From: Chara braunii | Lineage: Eukaryota > Streptophyta > Charophyceae > Charales > Characeae | Direction of reading: 5' to 3' | Length of the DNA stretch: 30,511 nt | NCBI GenBank assembly: GCA_003427395.1 | Contig: BFEA01000802.1 | Coordinates: 514,241-544,751, forward strand | Shown here: piece after piece, positions 11,540 to 21,325 of the stretch | Position numbering within the stretch: the stretch's first letter is position 1 | Layout of the letters: each line of letters begins with the position of its first letter | Notes under the pieces: generated by a model | Told to the model about the DNA's origin: nothing | Databases searched by the model: none | What the model saw: only the letters and a program-made list of their open reading frames with translations | Position numbers and translations under genes: made by a program

Positions 11540-13650
11540 TTTGCCGTTGCTTAATGAAATCGGCCGTCGGAGTAGGTATAGGGGCGAAAGACTAATCGGA
11601 CCCGCTAGTAGCTGGTTCCCTCCGAAATCCCTCTTAGGCCGGCTGGCTGTCGGGGCGGACGATAGCGCAGCGTGGGTGGCGGGCGCTGTGAAAGCAAAGG
11701 CTGGGTGGTAAAGTGACGGATGAACCCGGATGCGGGCGGGGGCCGGGTGCAAGCGAAGACGGGAGGACAGGCGTAGGAGTAGGGAATGGCGACAGGCAGC
11801 GAGCGGGTAGGTGCTACTACGATGAGGCGATGAGCAGCAGGAAGGGGACTACGCAGGAAAGCGGAGGATGAACCCGGATGGGATTTTTGCCAGGTGCATT
11901 CGCGCGGAGTGATGGCAGAGCAGCGTGGCGGGGGTGGCGGAAGAGGTACTTCGTAACTCACTCGTCTCTTCACCGAATCGGACGAATGGAGGCTCATTTC
12001 GGGGGTTCTTGCCCTGGGCAAGGCAGATGGCGGTGTTAGTTTGGGCGTAGGATAAGTGAGAAGAGAGTTAGAGAGAGAATATAATGTGTGAGGCTATGGC
12101 GGTGAAGGAAAAAGGTGGGGAGGAAAAACGAGTAGGCTACTTGATTCTCGAAGGAATCTGGCGATCCAAGAGTCAGAATAGAGGTTTTGGGTGGAGGCGA
12201 GCGCGAAGGTGGTGTCAGAATTAGTAGAGGATTAGTAAGTTAGGAGTTAGAAGAGAACGATGCTGCGAGGTGGTGTCGGAGAAGAGTTGTATGAAGGGAA
12301 GAAAATCTAAATGAACCTAGGCGCGGAATCGCGCTAGGTACATTTGAAAACGAAGAAAAGGAAATGAGTCGTTATCCCTCGTTCGTGGGCGAAAACCGGC
12401 GGGGAGGGATCCTAACTGAGGGTTCTAAGGGCAGGCGATTCCATCGGCGTGGTTAGTTTAGGATTAGAAGAGTAGATTGGGAGGCAGGTAGAAACTTCAG
12501 TGCGCGGAGGGAATCAAGCAAAGGAGGAGTGAAAGTGGGGGGTTTGTTACATAGCGAAGTCAAGTGTGATGTTAGTTCTGACAGGAAGTTAGTTAATCAG
12601 CCTGTATGGGGGAAAGGTCGTTAGCAGAGATAGTCGGGAATGAAGAGGGAGAGGGAGAGTCTTGCTCATGAACCAGTCCACGTTTTAGTAGAAGATTCAG
12701 TCGATTTTGCCCATCCAGTTGATAAAGTTGGATCGGGCCGGGAGCTGCGCCTAGGGAAGGCTAAATGGAGAAATAGTGTGAGGCAAATGCAGTAGCAGGA
12801 TTCGTTTTAGTGTTGGAATGGTGATTAGTATGGTATGAGCGTCGGGCGCTACGCCGGGTTGAGAGAGTTCAGAAACGAATGAAATGGCTAAAAGCTACGA
12901 AGGAGACTTAGCAGAGAAAGGAGTTGTGCGGAAGCAGGAGAGTGCCTACTTCAAGGTGGGACCGGAGGTATAGAGCCATATTCTGGCGGTAGATACGTTA
13001 GATTTTGCTCATAGAGATTAATGAAAACAGTCTCCCTCTATCGCCCTGCGTGCACGGTTGGACGCGCTATACCTGGCCGAACATGGCGGATGGTGCGTCT
13101 GGTTTCAGCCGTTCCACGTGAAGTGTGAGAAATGTGGAAGGCTGTGGACCTACCTATTCCGTAGGTAGTTAGCCGGGTCGGGCGCTGGGGCATGTCGTGC
13201 GATAGGGCGTACTGTGGACTAAGGGCTGTGGATCCTGGACTACAGTTTTACAGCTTGTGAGCTACAGACTGAGTACTGTGGCATGCTTAGAACTGTGGAA
13301 TAACAGAATCTGTACACCGTGGAGTATGTTGATTACAGACTTACAGACTGTGGGGTACAGGATTTTGAACTTTGGGCTACATGATTTTGAACTTTGGGCT
13401 GCAGCACTGCGTTTGCTGCTGCTATTGCTGTGGACTGCGGGCTGCCACTTTCGTTGAATAGGAAATATTGTTACGTCTAAGGGCTACATATGAAATTGCT
13501 CTAAGGATCGATACGTGTTATGGAACGGCCGCGATCGAGTGAGACTTGGAAAAGTAGTCAGTACGGAACTAGAAGAAAGGGAATTGCTGCGATTTGGAGG
13601 GTCGTCTGGAGTTATACTTCAGCAGTTTGACTGTGGTCCGGAACACGCTG
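11540..13650. other. Central block of right arm, no gene seen
   Basis: G/A-rich on this strand, diverged counterpart of 1900-3700. At 13,220-13,400 there is an irregular short repeat built from ctacag, actgtgg and tttgggct elements (ttttgaactttgggctaca followed by a second near-copy at 13,383). No open frame of convincing length or composition was found. Confidence 0.5.
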
Positions 13651-14155
13651 TTACAAATTAGTCGCCATTCCGGGGCCCTCGGGAGCTGAAGATTGCAAGG
13701 CCCTCTCCAGTGAGCTAAAGAGCACCCTTCTTGGATCTAAGAGTCTTAAATCCTTCCCCTTCTGCCCTTCTAACTCTCAGTCTAGTCCTGTGGTTACGAG
13801 AGGAAGGCGGCAGGTGGGATTGCAACCCATAGGTCCACGTCAAGACTCTGAGCGGAGTCCACCCACCGATTGTGGGAGCTCTGCCGGAACTCAGGAGGAG
13901 TTCTGGAGGCAGGGAACCATCAGGTAAACCACTTCATCTGCACAACCCATTACTACCCAGGTTTGCCTATCTCCCTGCACTATGGTTGATTCATGGATGA
14001 GTTTGTCCCTAAGATTATTGCTTTCCCTTCAGGACCCAATCAGACTAAATGAAAAGAATGTGTGAGAGTGAAGCTTAAGTTTCATCTTTATTTTGACTGA
14101 AAGCAGACTAAGGATGAACAGGGGGAAGGTGGGAGGAAGGTAGACTGCATGCGTT

Positions 14156-14569
14156 TCACCGGGTCAACCAAAGCCTGAGCATTGTTTCAACTGTGAATGG
14201 CTCAGGGCTATGTTTTATTTGGCTGTTTTCTGAGGGACCATGCATTGTTTCTACTGTGAATGGTCTGGTCGCTGTGTTTATTTGATTGTTTTGTAGGCAT
14301 CCAAGCATTGTTTCTACTGTGAATGGCCCGACTACCCTAGTTAACTCCGAGGGTTTAACTGATTGAAGGGGTTGAATTCTTGTTTTATTCTGAGGGAGGA
14401 TTTTTGGTCTAAGGCTAAGCATTGTTTCCATTGTGAATGGTTTAGCCTGAAAACCACGCACATAATTTAAACTAAGTATAAAGGAAAGTATTTTTATGTA
14501 TATTTGCATGTGAACTGGCAGCTGAACATTGTTTCTACTGTGAATGGTCGAAGCGTAAAGCCTTATCAT
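14156..14569 (-). CDS. Hypothetical 137-residue protein with PFTVETM repeats, right-arm copy, uninterrupted
   Basis: This minus-strand frame is open for 137 codons. An internal methionine at about residue 21 (MQIYIKILSFILSLNYVRGF) matches the start of the left-arm frame and again looks like a signal peptide with a hydrophobic core, followed by QAK. Four copies of an FT(M/V)ETM element follow, separated by 17-37 residues, with spacers such as NNQINTATR. The counterpart in the other arm keeps the same frame and the same repeats but carries two stops. Conservation of frame in diverged arms hints at past coding, but the element also exists as non-coding core copies further out in other frames. 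No transcription evidence is available and no family is recognised. A spliced structure is possible: tatgtgtgtggttttcag in the left arm resembles a 3' splice site. Confidence 0.3.
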   Translation of the reverse strand: MIRLYASTIHSRNNVQLPVHMQIYIKILSFILSLNYVRGFQAKPFTMETMLSLRPKILPQNKTRIQPLQSVKPSELTRVVGPFTVETMLGCLQNNQINTATRPFTVETMHGPSENSQIKHSPEPFTVETMLRLWLTR

Positions 14570-14862
14570 TGAGAAGAGAGAAGAGAAAATACAAAGTATA
14601 AATGAAAATAGTTTGGGGCAAGCTGAACATTGTTTCTATTGTGAATGGTTCAGTCCCATGCCCATATTTGCCTTTTCTTTTGAAAACAAAGTCAGAGAAA
14701 TACTTAAACTTTGGATATTAAACAGCTCAGGGCGACTAGGCATTGTTTCCATGGCGAATGACCTAGTCATCTGCCCAAAAGAAGAGAGAAGTAGTTGTGC
14801 AACCTGTTCGTGTATATCATAAAGACAAGCTGGGCATTGTTTCCATGGCGAATGGTCCAGCT
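14165..14862 (-). repeat. Iterated ~22-bp core motif, eight copies, right arm
   Basis: The inverted counterpart of the left-arm series, reading gcattgtttctactgtgaatgg and variants near 14,172, 14,241, 14,301, 14,417, 14,525, 14,624, 14,738 and 14,833. Copies pair one to one with the left arm, central variant included (for example ccatggcg in the two outermost copies of both arms). The exception is one ~64-bp unit near 1272-1338 that is absent here. Confidence 0.85.
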
Positions 14863-15171
14863 CTATGTCTTATGTAAGATGGCTATGAGGATTTAAGAAC
14901 TTAAAGATTCATGAACTATCTATATGGAATAAACTTGGGACGGTGAGAGTACTTACATTCGTGGTTTGATTTGCATGTCACTAGATGGGATGACTAGTTT
15001 GTTTGGGTTTAATTTTTATAGGTAGCTACTTTAGTTGCTCGCCACGTGCTACAGCCATAGGAGTTAGTGTCAATTCCTGCATTGTTCTGTAATAACTTTT
15101 TTTTTACTCAAGTCAATTCCTGCATTTTCTGAGATCTTTTCTTATACTTGTTTTTTTTTTAATCTTGGCAA

Positions 15172-15850
15172 GCTACTTTTCCTACGGGAAGCGCTGCCGA
15201 AATTTCTACAAATCCAAGAAGTTAGCCAACTTTTGACTTATTAGAGTTCAACTTGTCTTTTCCATGTATCTAGCTTAGTTAAAATCTGGGAAGTTTCCTT
15301 TTTTAAATTCAGTGCTGCGCATATTTTTGCTAATTCAGGGAGTTAGACAAAAAATGGAACTGTGGGAAGCCTAAGTTACTTTCAAAATCTGAACTTAGCC
15401 TTGTATAAATTTTGGAATAACATTTTTCTAGAAGGAGTGCTGCCGAAATTTCTACAAAATTAAGGAGTTAATAAAATTCAGTCTAAAGTTGAGCTCGAGC
15501 TGTTGTTCGAGTTAATATCTGACTTAGTATAAATCTGGGAAGTCTCCCTTTCTACAGGGAGTGTTGCCCAAATTTTTACTAAATCAGAGAGTAAGATAGA
15601 ATTTGATTTTCCAGAGTTAGGGATTATTTCTGCTTTTATATCTGACCTAATATAAATGTAAGAAGTCTCCCTTCCTATAGGGAATGCTGCCGAGATTTCT
15701 ACTAATTCAGAAAGTTAGACAGAATTAAACTTTCTAAAGTTAGAGATTATTCCTGCGTTCATACTTAAGCTTATATGAATTCTGAAAAGGCACTTTTCCT
15801 ACGGGAAGCGCTGCCGAAATTTTCTTAGTTTAGAGGAGATAGATTATATT
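15172..15850. repeat. ~122-bp tandem repeat, outer part of right arm (about six units)
   Basis: Blocks of the form ttcctacgggaagcgctgccgaaa recur near 15,176, 15,299, 15,424, 15,544, 15,667 and 15,792, a spacing of 120-125 bp. First and last units are closest to each other in sequence; inner ones are more diverged. It is the inverted counterpart of the repeat at 1-335, which shows only three units because the window cuts it. Confidence 0.85.
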
Positions 15851-15860
15851 TTGACAGGTG

Positions 15861-16700
15861 GAAATTTAGGCGATCCACCCAGAATAGGGGAGATTCTGCA
15901 GTTGGTCTACCTTTGGCTTAAGCACTGATTTAAAAGTAGACTTAGGTTTAGCTTATAAGGAGATTTTGAGGGAGGATGTATTATGGAGTTGTATTCTTCA
16001 TACACTTATGATCTTAGCTTGGGGATTGGTCTGCCGTGTGTTACAGGTCCTTTTGATCTTTTGATCTAAGTTTAGGGCTAGATCCTGCTTGATCCCTTGA
16101 GGATCCCTTTCTGTTATTACTGATAACAGGTCGGTTGCCGATTCATCGGTCTACGACTTAATTTCAACTTTCTCTCCACTCTCAACCTAAAAAGATTTAG
16201 CCCTGGTGATTTCGTTGTTTTATAAAAGTTTCACCCGGAATTTAATTGAATGGCCATTTTACAAAGGTACAGAATATTTAATTAAGGTTGGTTGGACAGT
16301 AGGTTTTCAGGCTTGCATGGTTAAAGCGAGGGGTATGAGTGTCGAGGATGATTGGGGTTGACTCCGCGTAGTATGTGGGCTCTTGTCAGACTTTGATGTG
16401 ATTGAAGGTATGTTTCAGAGATTAAGGAGTTTTGATCGGACAGTCTTGCAGTCCCATATATATGTATGGTTAAAGGGAGACCCACTATGATTGTGAGAAG
16501 TGATCGTCACATAATTACCTTCCCTTGTGTATATGTGTTTGTGAGATCTACGTAAGGGATAACCACGGTCTGAAGAGCCCGCGCAGCAAGAGCCTCGACC
16601 CTAACACGAGAATAAGGAGGGGGGGGAGGTTTCTTTTTGGTAAAAAGTGCTCGTTTCCCTTTCCTTGTTGAGAGTTATTTTGGTAAAACGATAAATTTCC
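15861..16700. other. AT-rich flank outside the recognised arm, nothing assignable
   Basis: It lies outside the part of the right arm that can be tested, because the matching left side is before base 1. It may still belong to the inverted repeat. Short G run at 16,615-16,629. No coding, tRNA or terminal repeat signal was found. Confidence 0.4.
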
Positions 16701-16829
16701 GGGTGGAAGGGTCAGCGTGTCGCTGGTGATGCGCCAGACAACTCACCACCGCTCCAAACCCCTTCCCCGCGCTAGGGGCCGTCTTACCCTGCACCCTTTG
16801 AAACACCTCAGGGTGCTGAAAAAGGGAAG

Positions 16830-17120
16830 GCTCTCAGGCTGGTTTTTGCGTCCGCTAAAAGATTACCTCCATCAGCGCGCGCTTCAGCCAACGCCTGAGC
16901 GTCGAAAGAGGACCTTTGGCTTAGAATAGGCCATTTGGGTATGGGCATTATATAATGCGCCGTCATTGGAGTTACTCGTGTAGAACTGCATAGCGAGATA
17001 GTATGTGTAAGTCTAGCGCCCTGGCAATCCTATACTAAGTTCGCGAGCGACACTCGTCGCATCCCCCACTAAAAGAGTTATGGGTCCGGCGGCGAGACTA
17101 CGAGCGCGATATGACTATTA
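16830..17120 (+). repeat. First copy of a ~593-bp-spaced duplicated promoter-like segment
   Basis: Shares the ordered landmarks agatta.c..., gcgcg...cagcc.ac.c.tgag.gtcgaa, tatggg, a TATATA palindrome, actaagt, and ttatgggt...cgag...gagc with the second copy at 17,430-17,720. Overall identity is modest. Confidence 0.6.
16945..16958 (+). promoter_or_regulatory. TATATA-centred perfect 14-bp palindrome, copy A
   Basis: GCATTATATAATGC is exactly self-complementary and is preceded by gggtatgg. It may be a TATA element or a symmetric protein-binding site. The start of transcription cannot be told from sequence. Confidence 0.4.
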
Positions 17121-17429
17121 AACTTGGGGTTTTAAAAACATGAAGCGACACGTGGGCGGAGGACTAGCCACGGTCAGCCTATGGGTAGGATACTGGACCT
17201 CCTCCGCACGCGCGTCGTTTGGACTTATCAACTTCCTCCCGTTTTAAAGGATCATCAGCTAAAATAGGGGTTGGAGTGGGTTTCCTTTTTACATTTTTTC
17301 ATGGTTTGACGTTATAGTCTGTGGCAGCTGTCAAAGTCAAACTCCTTGATGTTCGACCGCCACGACAGCTTAAAGTTGTCTACTCAACCCCTCTGCACAG
17401 GGTGCAGAAGAGGGTGTGGTCTTCAACCG

Positions 17430-17720
17430 CGCATGGCGGTTGTCTAGCGTCGAGAGATTAACCCTCAAGGCGCGTGTCAGCCGACACTTGAGTGTCGAAC
17501 GCGGCCCTCGCAGTTAACGAGGACCGCGTAAGTATGGGTACTATATAGTACGCTTGCATTGCGACCGCTTGCGTACGCTTGCATTGCGAGTCGATATGAG
17601 TTAGCCTGCGTCCGCGCGGTTTTAAACTAAGTCTCTCGCGTGACTCTTTACCGAATTTTCACATTGGAGAATTATGGGTTGGCTACCGAGGGGCTAGGAG
17701 CGTTGTCGCGTTGTTTGTGT
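17430..17720 (+). repeat. Second copy of the duplicated promoter-like segment
   Basis: Diverged partner of 16,830-17,120, with the same landmark order. After the TATA palindrome it has a short direct repeat: tacgcttgcattgcga starts at 17,549 and again at 17,574. Tandem upstream copies of a TATA-containing segment are what one expects of spacer promoters in a ribosomal DNA intergenic region, but no rRNA gene is present to confirm that. Confidence 0.55.
17538..17551 (+). promoter_or_regulatory. TATATA-centred perfect 14-bp palindrome, copy B
   Basis: GTACTATATAGTAC is exactly self-complementary, is preceded by agtatggg, and lies 593 bp after copy A. The flanks of the TATATA core differ from copy A on both sides, yet symmetry is kept. 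Confidence 0.4.
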
Positions 17721-18188
17721 TGTGTCGTTTCATATGCATGCGTGCATGTGTTGTTTGTTTCGTGGTTGTTAGAGTGGTGTGCGCGTGGTGGGTGGGGTGC
17801 GTCCTAGCCGACGGACGTTGGGCCGCGCTTGGGACTCAGCCTCCCATGACGCCGGTTCACGTGCGGGTCCGATAGAGGCTTATTACCGCGCGTACCCCCT
17901 ATGCTACAGCGAACAAGAAACGCCCTCGGCTGGTCCACCTCTGCGATTGCAACTGATTAGCTTTCGTACTGTGGAATGGTAGCTCGGCGGGGATGCGCCC
18001 ACCGAAGGGAGGTGACAGCTCCCGTAAGGTGTAGGTAAGTCGTGCCTCGCGTAGGCCTTATCCTATCGTAGGGGCTCGCGAGAGGTATGGCTGACTTACT
18101 CGGCCGGAGCGGCTTAAGGAAGCTCTATGTGTATTGCGACGAAGGGTTATAAAATCCAACTCCTGCGTGACGCGGCCGGGAGGATCCC
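17721..18188. other. GC-rich leader-like stretch before the first decayed coding region
   Basis: No rRNA or tRNA core could be recognised. The composition (GC-rich, many cg steps) resembles the preceding duplicated segment rather than the coding region that follows, so it may be a transcribed leader. No splice or start signal is compelling. Confidence 0.35.
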
Positions 18189-20425
18189 GTGTTGCCCCCG
18201 TGCGGTGCCGGACCGATGCGCTCGACAACGTCGGACCTCACGAGACAGATTGTGTCCTCGTTTGATGTTAGCGATCAAGATAAGTTTCATGTCAATCACT
18301 GGGAGGATTACGACATGTTGACTGCTCGTGGAGCTATTTACAGGGACATGGAAAAGAACCCTACACCTCTCCTTGGTTTTCTTGAAAACTTCTGCAGAGT
18401 GGGACAGACAATTTTCTTCTTCGGGAAGACCCATGTATCCATCGTTTGGGACATCTTGCATAGCGGTCTGAACGTTGTAGCACTGGAGGAGAACGTGAAG
18501 TTGATCCACTTCCTTGTCGAGTACGTGAAGACACAAGTAGAGGACACCCGTAATGAGTGTTGTTTAGTCAAGAATGTTATCGAAAGGAACAAGGATCCGA
18601 AAAGATATCTCTACTGTAAATTGTCTCATAAAAAGAGGCCAGAGGTTTGGCAGTTTCTGTTCGGTTTTGACCTGAATGTCCGAACGAGTAGGATTACAAT
18701 CGACAGCGGAATCTGGTATTCAGTGTGCTAAAGGGTTACCATGGAGCACAAAAAAAATGGTGAATAACTTCCTCGAGAAGCAAGAACATGTCTTGTTCGA
18801 ATTACCGGAGCCACTGACACTCGAAAACTATAAGTCGCAATTTGACGAGTCGGACAATTTCGATGCTCAAGACTTGTAGGAGTTGAGCGACTCCGAAACG
18901 TTGGATCTCACGTCCAAGCCACTTCCCCTAGTTGTGGGAAGCATCGGTGACGAAAAAGAACGCAGCTTGCAAAGATACACTGCATCCCCAAAGGCGTTGA
19001 AGCAAATGTTTCGTCCCGACGAAACGTTAAAGCAATCGTCCGATGGAGAAGGAAAGTGTGATTATTCCTACGCACCTTGCGACCCGATCCCTGTGGACCA
19101 CGAAAGTTGGAGGTGTGACATGATTTACTTTGTTGGGAAACATCATAATTTTGACATAGAGAAAACGTGGGGTCACAATTTTGTATGGCATGGTAGAAAG
19201 CTTCAACCGGCCGCTAACCACAAGAAGTGGGTCGTGGGTATGAAGGGAGACAGTAACTGGAGCACCTTTGAGCAAGTACGTGAAACCCGATTTATGAAAG
19301 ATGCCCAAAAAACACTCGTTATACGCTTGACTAACAGGAACCCTGAAAGGCGCTGCAAGGATGTTACAACTTTCGCAGTTCAACTGATGGATGAGCTCTC
19401 TGATGCTAGAGTATCCTACATCGTCTATACGTTAGACTCGTCATTGTCTTTTGGAAAAAGGATTTTGCACATGTCTCCGCCTCTGCCGCAAGGCAAAGAT
19501 CCAAGAAGTGATAAGACAAATCAGTGTGAAGGCGGTTATAGATCCAGTCCTTAACATCGTGAGGGCGAAGGAAGCGTTGAGCGATCGGGCAAGACGAGGT
19601 CAGGCGGGGAGGGGTCGGCTGGAAAGGAGCCATGTGAAAAGGGGTCGGGTGGAAAAGGTTTGACCATTCAGGTGGAAAGAGGTCATGAGAATACGACGTC
19701 CGTGGATGTGGAGACAGCCACTATGGAAACTATAGGATTTCCTGCGACAGAACCCGAGGACATTGAAATGGCTATCACCGAAGAACCCAGGACCTCTGAT
19801 AAGTACTCTTCTTGTGGCGCGGCTGCAATAACGTTGCAAAACACACTCGCCACGTGCGGTGGTTACGATCGTTACCATCCAAATGCAACCCCATCGCAAG
19901 ACATTGCTGCCAAGTGAGGTCGTTACGATCTAGATGCAACCCTATTGCAAGAGACCATCCCATGTAAGGATTATGTTGCCAAGCATGGACATTTGATGTC
20001 ACCAAAGGGCGTCAAGTCCTCCGGACAGGACATCAAAATGGGTTTTGCTTGCGTCGTGCTTGGAAAGCTGAAGGCGACATGTCGATGATCATGGAAGGCC
20101 GACGACATGGAGAGAAACAGGAACTTCGCATGATGATTTGAGATTGATCATGGATAAGACCGAAAGGGTTCTTCACGACAACGTTCCATTTACAATGCAA
20201 GAGGCTTAGTAGATGGTGATGACCATGATCTATATATGTCTCTCGAATGCCGACATGAAGGGGAGGAAGCTAGCCTTTTGGGGGATGACACGACCATCGG
20301 TGTGCTAGAGCTGGTAAACGCCTTTCGGAAAGGCTCTTTGGGTGGTGATTTGAGTGTGGACTTGCAGGACACTGAAGAAGCCCATCGCACTGCGTCAGCG
20401 TTGACATTCCAAGTATGTGAAGGTG
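18189..20425 (+). pseudogene. Decayed long protein, possibly methyltransferase-like, mobile-element associated
   Basis: The reading frame starts near 18,189, shifts by one base between about 18,660 and 18,715, and then stays in one frame to about 20,425, broken by stops near 18,877, 19,552, 19,915, 20,086 and 20,131. That is roughly 740 codons. At 18,410-18,500 the product has FFFGKTHVSIVWDILHSG followed by NVVALEEN. That resembles the glycine-containing loop and the acidic end of strand 2 of a class I S-adenosylmethionine-binding fold. No catalytic motif was found. At 19,555-19,670 lies a Gly/Ser/Glu/Lys-rich linker (for example GSAGKEPCEKGSGGKG). The C-terminal part has acidic and charged stretches (LLGDDTTIGVLELVNAF). 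The frame ends where the ACTCC satellite starts. The real start and any introns are unknown. The domain call is tentative; an unrelated transposon protein is equally possible. Confidence 0.5.
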
Positions 20426-21150
20426 ACTCCACTTTACTCCACTCCTCTATTCTACTTCACTCTACTTAACTCCAATACTTCACTCTACTCTATTTCAATC
20501 CACTCTACTCTACTCTGTTCTGCTCTCCTCCACTCCTCTATGCTCCACTCCACTCTTCTACATACCGCTTCATTCCACTCCACTCCACTGAGTCCACTCC
20601 ATTGCCTTCAGCTCCACTCTACCCTCCTCCACCCCAATTCACTCCACCCTACTTCACTCCAATGCACTTCACTCTACTCCACTCCACTCCGTTCCACTCC
20701 ACTCTATTTCACTCCACTTTACTCCACTCCACGTTTCTCTTCTCTACTCCATTTTACTTCACTCACCTCCACTCCATTCGACTCAACTACATTTTACTCG
20801 ACCACTTCACACCACTCCAAGGCTCTACTCCACTCACCTTTACTTTATTCGACTTCTTTTTACTCGACTATGCTCTACTCTACACTACTGTACTCAACTC
20901 TACTCTACATTGCTTTACTCTACCTTATTCTACTCTACAGTACTTTGCTCTGTAAAGTAAGTTTGAGCTCGTTTTCAATGTCGTTTTAGCTTGTTTGTTT
21001 AGCAAACAGGTCCATTCGAGGTATCTCGCTCTTCTCTACTCTACTGCACTCAACTCGATTCGACTCCACTCGACCCGACCCGACACCACTCTACTGTACT
21101 GTATGCTACACTTCTCCAAGTTGCGCTACTCTACTCTGGTCTTTCGACAT
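20425..21150. repeat. ACTCC/ACTCT-type pentanucleotide satellite
   Basis: About 700 bp made of degenerate five-base steps such as actcc, actct, acttc and tactc, interrupted near 20,945-21,020 by non-repetitive sequence. The 190-codon open frame across it (Ser/Leu/Thr/His/Tyr-rich) is a product of the repeat, not a gene. Confidence 0.9.
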
Positions 21151-21325
21151 GTGGTGATAGCGGTTGAGGATGGGGCAAGAAACGAGACATCATCGGATTC
21201 CCTAATATACAGGCGGGTCTGAAAGACGGCGCCGACACACACCGAAGGCGAAAATAAGGCATCATGACGCCAAAACGCGCAATGGCGCTAACACTGTCTA
21301 CAATAAGTGAGGGAAGCACTCTACG

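Larger units (their letters stand above)
10279..15860. repeat. Right arm of the giant imperfect inverted repeat
   Basis: Reverse complement of the left arm, landmark by landmark. The inner edge is ctgtcggcgcgaataccc at about 10,279. The outer part continues beyond the counterpart of base 1 (near 15,475) because the ~122-bp tandem repeat carries on to about 15,850. The true outer end is not defined. Between 10,950 and 13,850 this arm is roughly 700 bp longer than its partner, partly because of a SINE at about 11,255-11,530. Confidence 0.88.

Noticed and set aside
1-15860. LTR retrotransposon with 5 kb terminal repeats
   Set aside because: The two arms are inverted, not direct. No reverse transcriptase, integrase or primer-binding site was seen between them.
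17700-18130. Start of an rRNA gene after the duplicated TATA segments
   Set aside because: The conserved 18S start and other universal rRNA sequences were not found in the window, so only a spacer-like interpretation remains possible.
20417-20989. 190-codon plus-strand open frame rich in Ser, Leu, Thr, His and Tyr
   Set aside because: It is the direct translation of the ACTCC-type satellite; all frames through the satellite are similarly open.
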